The notes under the pieces were generated by a model. The model had not been told where the DNA came from. It did no database searches and was given only the letters and a program-made list of their open reading frames with translations. Below, in pieces: positions 59,940 through 64,000 of a DNA stretch of 64,000 bases (positions within the stretch are counted from its first letter, which is position 1; every line of letters starts with the position of its first letter). Position numbers and translations under genes: made by a program. The DNA is from Palsa-851 sp050010655 (GTDB lineage: Bacteria; Chloroflexota; Dormibacteria; Aeolococcales; Aeolococcaceae). The stretch lies in assembly GCA_050010655.1 (NCBI GenBank), contig JBEKKP010000001.1, forward strand, positions 3,173-67,172, in the 5' to 3' direction.

Positions 59940-60860
59940 TCACCCGCGCGGCAGCGACGCCAGCCAGGCGACGGCGAAGACTGCCGTCGCCAGAGCAAGC
60001 GCCGGGAACGGGGTTCGTGACCGGGTCACGACGACGGCGATGACCCCAACCGCCAGGATTGCGACGCCGGCGAAGAACGCGGGTCCCACCTGACCGAGCG
60101 GTCCAGCCAGGACGAGCGCGACGACCCCTGCCAGCGCAAGCGACAACGGACCCGCCCATCGCGAGCCGTTGCTCCCGGCGAGGACTGGAAGGCTGCGCCG
60201 TCCAGCATCCCGGTCGCCGTCAATGTCCGGGAGGGCATTCGCGAAGTGCAGGCCGAGCGCGATCAGACCTGACAGCGGGATCAGCGCCAGCAGGCGCGAC
60301 GGGATCGAACCAACGGACGCGTATCCCTCGAGCGGGAGCACGGCCATGCCTCCCCACCATGGAACCCACGACAACGGCGTGCGGCGCAATCCCAGGTCGT
60401 AGGAGAGGCCGGCCGCAAGCGCGAGCGCGTCGAGGCCGAGCGTCGGGAGGTTGATCGTCGCGGCGGATCCGAGACCGATCGCGCCGAGCACGATCCCGAT
60501 CACCGCAGCCGTCGGCCGGGAGACCACCCCGCGAACCAACGGTTTGTGAGGCTTCGCCAGGGCGTCCGCGGGGAGATCGACCACATCGTTGACAACGCCG
60601 ATGCAGAGCTGGACCGGCAGCATCGCGCCCACCAATTGGAGGATGCGCACTCCGTCCGGAACACCGCCGCCAGCTAGCCAGGCGATCGCCACCAGGACGA
60701 TGGTGACCAGCACCGACGGTCCCGGATGGCCCATGAAGAGGAGCGACCGAATCCTGCCGCCCGGTTGTCGCTCGTCCCACCACACGGGACGCGGTGACCT
60801 ACGCCTTGGGCGTGTCGGAGCCGGGTTCGGCTTCCGGCTCGTCAGCGCTACCGAGCTCAT
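59940..60860 (-). CDS. UbiA-family prenyltransferase
   Basis: A 306-aa polytopic membrane prenyltransferase. Two Asp-rich motifs mark the family: NDVVDLPADA (about 90-99) and LPDIDGDRDAGRRSLPVLAG (about 210-229), which bind Mg-diphosphate and catalyse prenylation of aromatic acceptors. About eight hydrophobic helices lie between and around them. The acceptor (quinone, heme or chlorophyll-like) cannot be told. The N-terminal 30 basic residues overlap the next small ORF; a start at GTG 60785 is possible. Confidence 0.87.
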   Translation of the reverse strand: MSSVALTSRKPNPAPTRPRRRSPRPVWWDERQPGGRIRSLLFMGHPGPSVLVTIVLVAIAWLAGGGVPDGVRILQLVGAMLPVQLCIGVVNDVVDLPADALAKPHKPLVRGVVSRPTAAVIGIVLGAIGLGSAATINLPTLGLDALALAAGLSYDLGLRRTPLSWVPWWGGMAVLPLEGYASVGSIPSRLLALIPLSGLIALGLHFANALPDIDGDRDAGRRSLPVLAGSNGSRWAGPLSLALAGVVALVLAGPLGQVGPAFFAGVAILAVGVIAVVVTRSRTPFPALALATAVFAVAWLASLPRG

Positions 60861-61038
60861 GCGCCGGATTTGCGGCGGCCTCGGCAGCCTCTCGGGCAGC
60901 GGTCAGCGAGCCGAATCCCGCCGCTTCCTCGGCAGCGACCTCGGCCGCGAGCAGACGATCATGCACGGCGTCCTCGAAGCGATGAAGTCGGCTCTTCTCG
61001 TGCTCGGGCGGATCTTCGGTGGGAGGCGAATCGCTCAT
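60799..61038 (-). CDS. Small acidic helical protein (79 aa)
   Basis: A 79-aa polar ORF rich in Glu and Ala (DRLLAAEVAAEEAAGFG, AAREAAEAAANPAHEL), probably a helical or disordered protein. It overlaps the UbiA start by 62 bases on the same strand, which argues that one of the two starts is misplaced. No family recognised. Confidence 0.4.
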   Translation of the reverse strand: MSDSPPTEDPPEHEKSRLHRFEDAVHDRLLAAEVAAEEAAGFGSLTAAREAAEAAANPAHELGSADEPEAEPGSDTPKA

Positions 61039-61324
61039 GTGCTCACTCTTGGCTGATTGACCGCAGTCGGATTTGCAGTATGGGCGGTTGCCGCGCCCGG
61101 CACGCCGTGACGTGGGCGCACAGAAATGGCTTCGGACTCTTGGCGCTCGATCGAGCCTGGCGGGTTTTCACCCCCGGCGATCAAACCGTGAATGGAAATA
61201 TACCACGAAATCGCCATTCGGTCAAGGACTTTCTTTGCTGTTGTGTGCGTTCTGAGAAAACGTCCTCCCCCGGGAGTTCTGAGACTTTGTCCACATGGAG
61301 GACAGCGCCATCGCGCCGCGAAAA
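61039..61324. other. Intergenic region without gene
   Basis: About 290 bp with no plausible ORF. It holds the upstream region of the small acidic ORF and, at its right end, leads into the terminator of the GGDEF gene. Confidence 0.5.
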
Positions 61325-61340
61325 CCCTCGCATTCGAGGG
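61321..61340 (-). terminator. Rho-independent terminator after the GGDEF gene
   Basis: On the minus strand CCCTCG-AATG-CGAGGG is followed directly by TTTT: a six-pair GC-rich stem with tetraloop and U tract, seven bases after the stop codon. Confidence 0.65.
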
Positions 61341-61346
61341 CCCCAC

Positions 61347-62015
61347 TTAGTCGAGGTCGACGAGGCCCTCGGCGACGGTGCGGTCGCGGCCCTTGGCGGC
61401 CGCCTGCTCGAGGCATTCGCCGGCCCGCTCGACGAGATCGTCGATCGTCTCCGTCCCCTGATAGGACACAAGGCCGGCCGAAAATGAATGCCCATCCGGC
61501 GTTGCCTCGCGAAGACGCCAGCACAGTTGGACGGCACTGACCGTCGTGCAGTTGACGAGGATGATCGCGAACTCATCCTCGCCCCAACGGCCCATGAGGT
61601 CTTCGGTGCGGAGCACGTCGCGCCAGCGCGCCGTGGCTTCACGGAGAGACTTCTCCTCGGCCGCGTGTCCGTCAGGGCCCTCGGCGCTCGTGCCGTGGTC
61701 GAACGCGACGAGCGCGAGGCACAGTGGGTGCTTGCTGCGCCGGGCGTGCGCGACGTGACGCGTCGCCTCGGCGAGAAACTGCGTGCGATCCGGCAGGGCC
61801 GCAAGACTGGACTCGGCCGAGTCGCCACCCGCGAGCATTGCCATCTCCTCGCGATCCTCGATACCGAACACAGCCAGATCAGCCTCCGACAAATCGTCCT
61901 TGAGCGCGTTGACCACTCTCATCGACACAACGAGGTCGAATCGGTGGCGGGGTGCGCGCAAGCGGCGGAGAAGTCCATTGCTCAAGTCTGGTCCGGCGAC
62001 ATTGCGGGACACCAT
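61347..62015 (-). CDS. Degenerate GGDEF-domain protein
   Basis: A 222-aa protein whose residues about 70-220 form a compact GGDEF-like domain: LPDRTQFLAEATRHVAHARR, a metal-type Asp in ALVAFDHG, and RWGEDEFAII where active cyclases have RxGGDEF. The second Gly is Glu, and the helix region between Asp and GGDEF is shortened with no DxFKxxND element. It may bind nucleotide without making c-di-GMP, or act on another signal. The first 60 residues are not recognisable; starts at 62015 or 61922. Confidence 0.7.
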   Translation of the reverse strand: MVSRNVAGPDLSNGLLRRLRAPRHRFDLVVSMRVVNALKDDLSEADLAVFGIEDREEMAMLAGGDSAESSLAALPDRTQFLAEATRHVAHARRSKHPLCLALVAFDHGTSAEGPDGHAAEEKSLREATARWRDVLRTEDLMGRWGEDEFAIILVNCTTVSAVQLCWRLREATPDGHSFSAGLVSYQGTETIDDLVERAGECLEQAAAKGRDRTVAEGLVDLD

Positions 62016-62046
62016 CCACTCGTGTGACGGCCGTGTAGCGGCTGCC

Positions 62047-63039
62047 TCACGACGGGAGGTGCGCTGCCACGTTCATGGCTGGTCGCCGCCTGCGCCCCGC
62101 CGCCTGCAATCGCTTGGCGATCGTTCGCAGTGAGGCTCGGAGTTGCGGCGGATGCAGCACCACGAGGTCGCACTCGAGGCCCGCGAGATACGTGGCGGCC
62201 CAGTCGAGGTCGTCGGCGCTGAAACGCAGCACCGTGCCGTCCTCTGCCGGTTCGAGCGAGCCGTCCGTGGGCGAGACGCGCCGAGCGGCCTCGTCGGGAG
62301 TCAGCGCCAGCAGGACCTCGCAGCGAGTCCCGAACACCGCCTGGCCGATCGCCTGTCGAACGAAGGCGACGGCGTCGAAATCCTCAGGGCGTTCGAACGC
62401 CTCGGTGGTCGCTTCGGTCGCCATCATTCGGTCCAGCCGGAAGGTCCGCATCGCTCCGCGGAAGTGGTCCCAGCTGACCAGGTACCAGTGGCCGCTCTGG
62501 AATGCGACGCCGTACGGATCCACCAGTCGCTCGGTCACCGCTCCGGCCGCCGATCGGTACGTGAGATGAACGCTGGTCCGGTCCCGCGCAGCCGTGCTGA
62601 GGCGGAGGATCGTCTCCGCGTCGGCGTGGTCCCGAGCGACCGGTGAAAGCCCAAGGCTGACAAAGTCCTGCATCGACTGGACCTCGGCCCGCTGCGCCTC
62701 CGGTAGCAGCCGGTCGAGTTTGGCGAGCGCGCCCTCCACCGCCGTTCCCGACGCTGCGAGACCAAGGCGTTGCGCGGCGAGGAGGCCGATGATCACCACG
62801 AGCGCCTCCTCGTTGCTCAGCATCAGCGGGGGCAGCTTGAAGCCCCGCCGCAGCCGATACCCGCCGGCGGGTCCGCGCTCGGTCTCCACCGGAATGCCCA
62901 TGTCCTGGAGCCCGGCGATGTACCGGCGCACGGTCCGCGGGCTGACCTCGAGCCGGCTCGCGAGCTCCTCGGCTGTGAGCTGCCGGTACACCTGGAGGAG
63001 CTCGAGAAGGCTCAAAAGGCGGCTGAGAGAGACATCCAC
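62047..63039 (-). CDS. WYL-domain transcriptional regulator (YafY-like)
   Basis: A 330-aa regulator with an N-terminal HTH_11 winged helix (RLLSLLELLQVYRQLTAEELASRLEVSPRTVRRYIAGLQDMGIPVETERG), a middle helical linker, and a WYL domain with the namesake triad in SGHWYLVSWDHFRGAMRTFRLDRM. WYL proteins sense ligands or DNA ends and usually regulate neighbours. The nearest candidate is the small divergent gene at 63094, with an inverted repeat between. Confidence 0.88.
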   Translation of the reverse strand: MDVSLSRLLSLLELLQVYRQLTAEELASRLEVSPRTVRRYIAGLQDMGIPVETERGPAGGYRLRRGFKLPPLMLSNEEALVVIIGLLAAQRLGLAASGTAVEGALAKLDRLLPEAQRAEVQSMQDFVSLGLSPVARDHADAETILRLSTAARDRTSVHLTYRSAAGAVTERLVDPYGVAFQSGHWYLVSWDHFRGAMRTFRLDRMMATEATTEAFERPEDFDAVAFVRQAIGQAVFGTRCEVLLALTPDEAARRVSPTDGSLEPAEDGTVLRFSADDLDWAATYLAGLECDLVVLHPPQLRASLRTIAKRLQAAGRRRRPAMNVAAHLPS

Positions 63040-63053
63040 GACGGCTAGTATAT

Positions 63054-63070
63054 AGGACGGATTCTGTCCT
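63054..63070. promoter_or_regulatory. Operator-like inverted repeat between WYL gene and 63094 ORF
   Basis: AGGAC-N7-GTCCT in the 54-bp divergent gap, beside TATATA-like and AT-rich elements suitable for a -10 box. The position fits an operator for the WYL regulator controlling both genes. Confidence 0.5.
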
Positions 63071-63093
63071 TATTGCCTAGTACGATTTGACCC

Positions 63094-63309
63094 ATGATGA
63101 ACTCGATGGCGCTCCTTGACCTCGCCCGTGAGCGATCGCGCGACATGGTCGACGCTCCGACCCGCAACCGCACCCACCCAACGCGAGAGCAGGCACTCCC
63201 GGCTGCCGAGGAAGTCTTCCTGTACGGCCGCTCGGCGCACTTGATCGACGCCCGGGTCCATGCGCAAGCACACCTCCGCGTCGGCACCGCGGCCCTCGAC
63301 CTCTGCTGA
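63094..63309 (+). CDS. Hypothetical small protein (71 aa)
   Basis: A 71-aa ORF divergent from the WYL regulator, mostly helical and charged (LLDLARERSRDMV, LPAAEEVFLYGRSAHLIDARVHAQAHLRV). No family recognised. Divergent placement with a shared inverted repeat makes it the most likely regulated partner of the WYL protein. Confidence 0.45.
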   Translation: MMNSMALLDLARERSRDMVDAPTRNRTHPTREQALPAAEEVFLYGRSAHLIDARVHAQAHLRVGTAALDLC

Positions 63310-63371
63310 CACGAGTGGGTCGCGGCGCGTAGCCCGTCGCGGCCCACTCAGTCGGGGGCGGCTCCTCCATC

Positions 63372-64000
63372 ATGCTGCCCGTCGTGAGGATCCAGGCTGT
63401 CGTCACCGATCTCGATGGGACCGTGGTCCGCTCCGACTTCTCTATCTCGGCCGCCACGCTTGCGGCGCTGGACGAGGTTCGGGGAGCCGGCATCGCGTTC
63501 GTCATCGCGACGGCGCGAACCCCGCAGGGCCTCGAGCACTTCCAGGCGCTCGCGCAGCGGACCACGCTGTCGGTGTGCTGCTCGGGCGCCATCGGCTGGT
63601 CGTCGCGCGACAAGACGCGGAGGTGGATGGATGAGATGGGCGCGCCCGAGATTCGGCGAGTTGTCGAGCTCGCCGTCGATGCAGGCGCCGGCGTCGCCAG
63701 TTTCGACGGCTCCCTCTGGCGGATGACCGACGAGTACTACCGCCTCAGTCCCACACAGCCCCACGGGCCGACACGAATAGTGGTTGCGAGTGCCGAGCTC
63801 GCGGCGACGCCGTGCTGCACCATGGCGGTGCGTCACCGCGATGGCGGCCTCGATCGAATCGCAGCACTTGTCGCTTCGGGAGCGGATTCAGCGGCGCTGA
63901 GCCACGTCGGCCGATCGACGGTCCTCGACGTCACCGCCGAAGGTGTCGACAAAGGAACGGGGACAGTCCGCGCGCTGAAAACGCTCGGGCTTGCGCCGGA
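63372..64000 (+). CDS. HAD-superfamily (Cof-type) hydrolase, cut by window end
   Basis: The first 209 residues of a Cof/type-IIB HAD phosphatase. Motif I is TDLDGTVVRSD (12-22) with the nucleophile Asp; the Cof-typical IATARTPQGLEHF follows, and the motif near the end is DVTAEGVDKGTG, the segment with conserved Lys. Motif IV (GDxxND) should lie beyond the window. Substrate would be a sugar phosphate or flavin phosphate; not determinable. The start may be ATG 63372 or GTG 63384. Confidence 0.85.
   Translation, partial: MLPVVRIQAVVTDLDGTVVRSDFSISAATLAALDEVRGAGIAFVIATARTPQGLEHFQALAQRTTLSVCCSGAIGWSSRDKTRRWMDEMGAPEIRRVVELAVDAGAGVASFDGSLWRMTDEYYRLSPTQPHGPTRIVVASAELAATPCCTMAVRHRDGGLDRIAALVASGADSAALSHVGRSTVLDVTAEGVDKGTGTVRALKTLGLAP

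Overview
High-G+C DNA (roughly two thirds G+C by eye) with frequent GTG/TTG starts and dense genes on both strands. No rRNA or other phylogenetic marker is present. The gene families (extracellular contractile injection system, BTAD/STAND regulator, GntR-TetR regulator beside a DrrAB-type exporter, DUF2510-like repeats, encoded CCA on tRNA-Thr) suggest a Gram-positive-type, soil-like Terrabacteria member such as Chloroflexota, Candidatus Dormibacterota or Actinomycetota. This placement is inference.

1-23 kb is ordinary chromosome. It holds a TyrA-PheA fusion diverging from PEP carboxylase, a DinB protein, and a hydroxypyruvate/tartronate-semialdehyde module (reductase, isomerase, glycerate kinase). 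Two GT-C-like membrane proteins, a peptidase S51 homologue, a universal stress protein, an aldehyde dehydrogenase, an MFS exporter, an aldo/keto reductase, a GAF-EAL phosphodiesterase and a BKACE-type enzyme follow. Two exported or surface proteins and a short frameshifted ORF lie at 20.9-23.1 kb.

23.2-41.1 kb is dominated by an extracellular contractile injection system (eCIS). A STAND-BTAD regulator and a LuxR-type regulator run towards it. A tightly packed minus-strand operon (39255 to 26701) encodes sheath, tube, a small chaperone-like pair, a DUF4157 protein, two more tube proteins, LysM hub, VgrG spike, PAAR-like tip, gp25, gpJ and gpI, and ends with a zinc-ribbon membrane protein bearing a discoidin-like domain. 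The DUF4255 cap gene diverges on the plus strand. No AAA+ ATPase, tape-measure or dedicated fibre gene is recognisable.

41.57-56.91 kb is an integrated mobile element of about 15.3 kb. It is bounded by identical 52-bp direct repeats: the 3' part of tRNA-Thr(GGT) at 56858-56909 and a partial copy at 41568-41619. Inside are a tyrosine integrase next to the tRNA, a small HTH-like ORF, a Fic protein with palindromes in front of it, a field of 36-bp repeats, a MobF relaxase-helicase, and a giant secreted Rhs/YD-repeat protein. The Rhs stop codon overlaps the start of a two-TM protein that may be its immunity partner. No type IV secretion genes are present, so the element looks mobilizable rather than self-conjugative.

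56.9-64 kb returns to chromosome: a GntR-TetR regulator diverging from an ABC exporter, a UbiA prenyltransferase, a degenerate GGDEF protein, a WYL regulator, and a HAD hydrolase cut by the window end.
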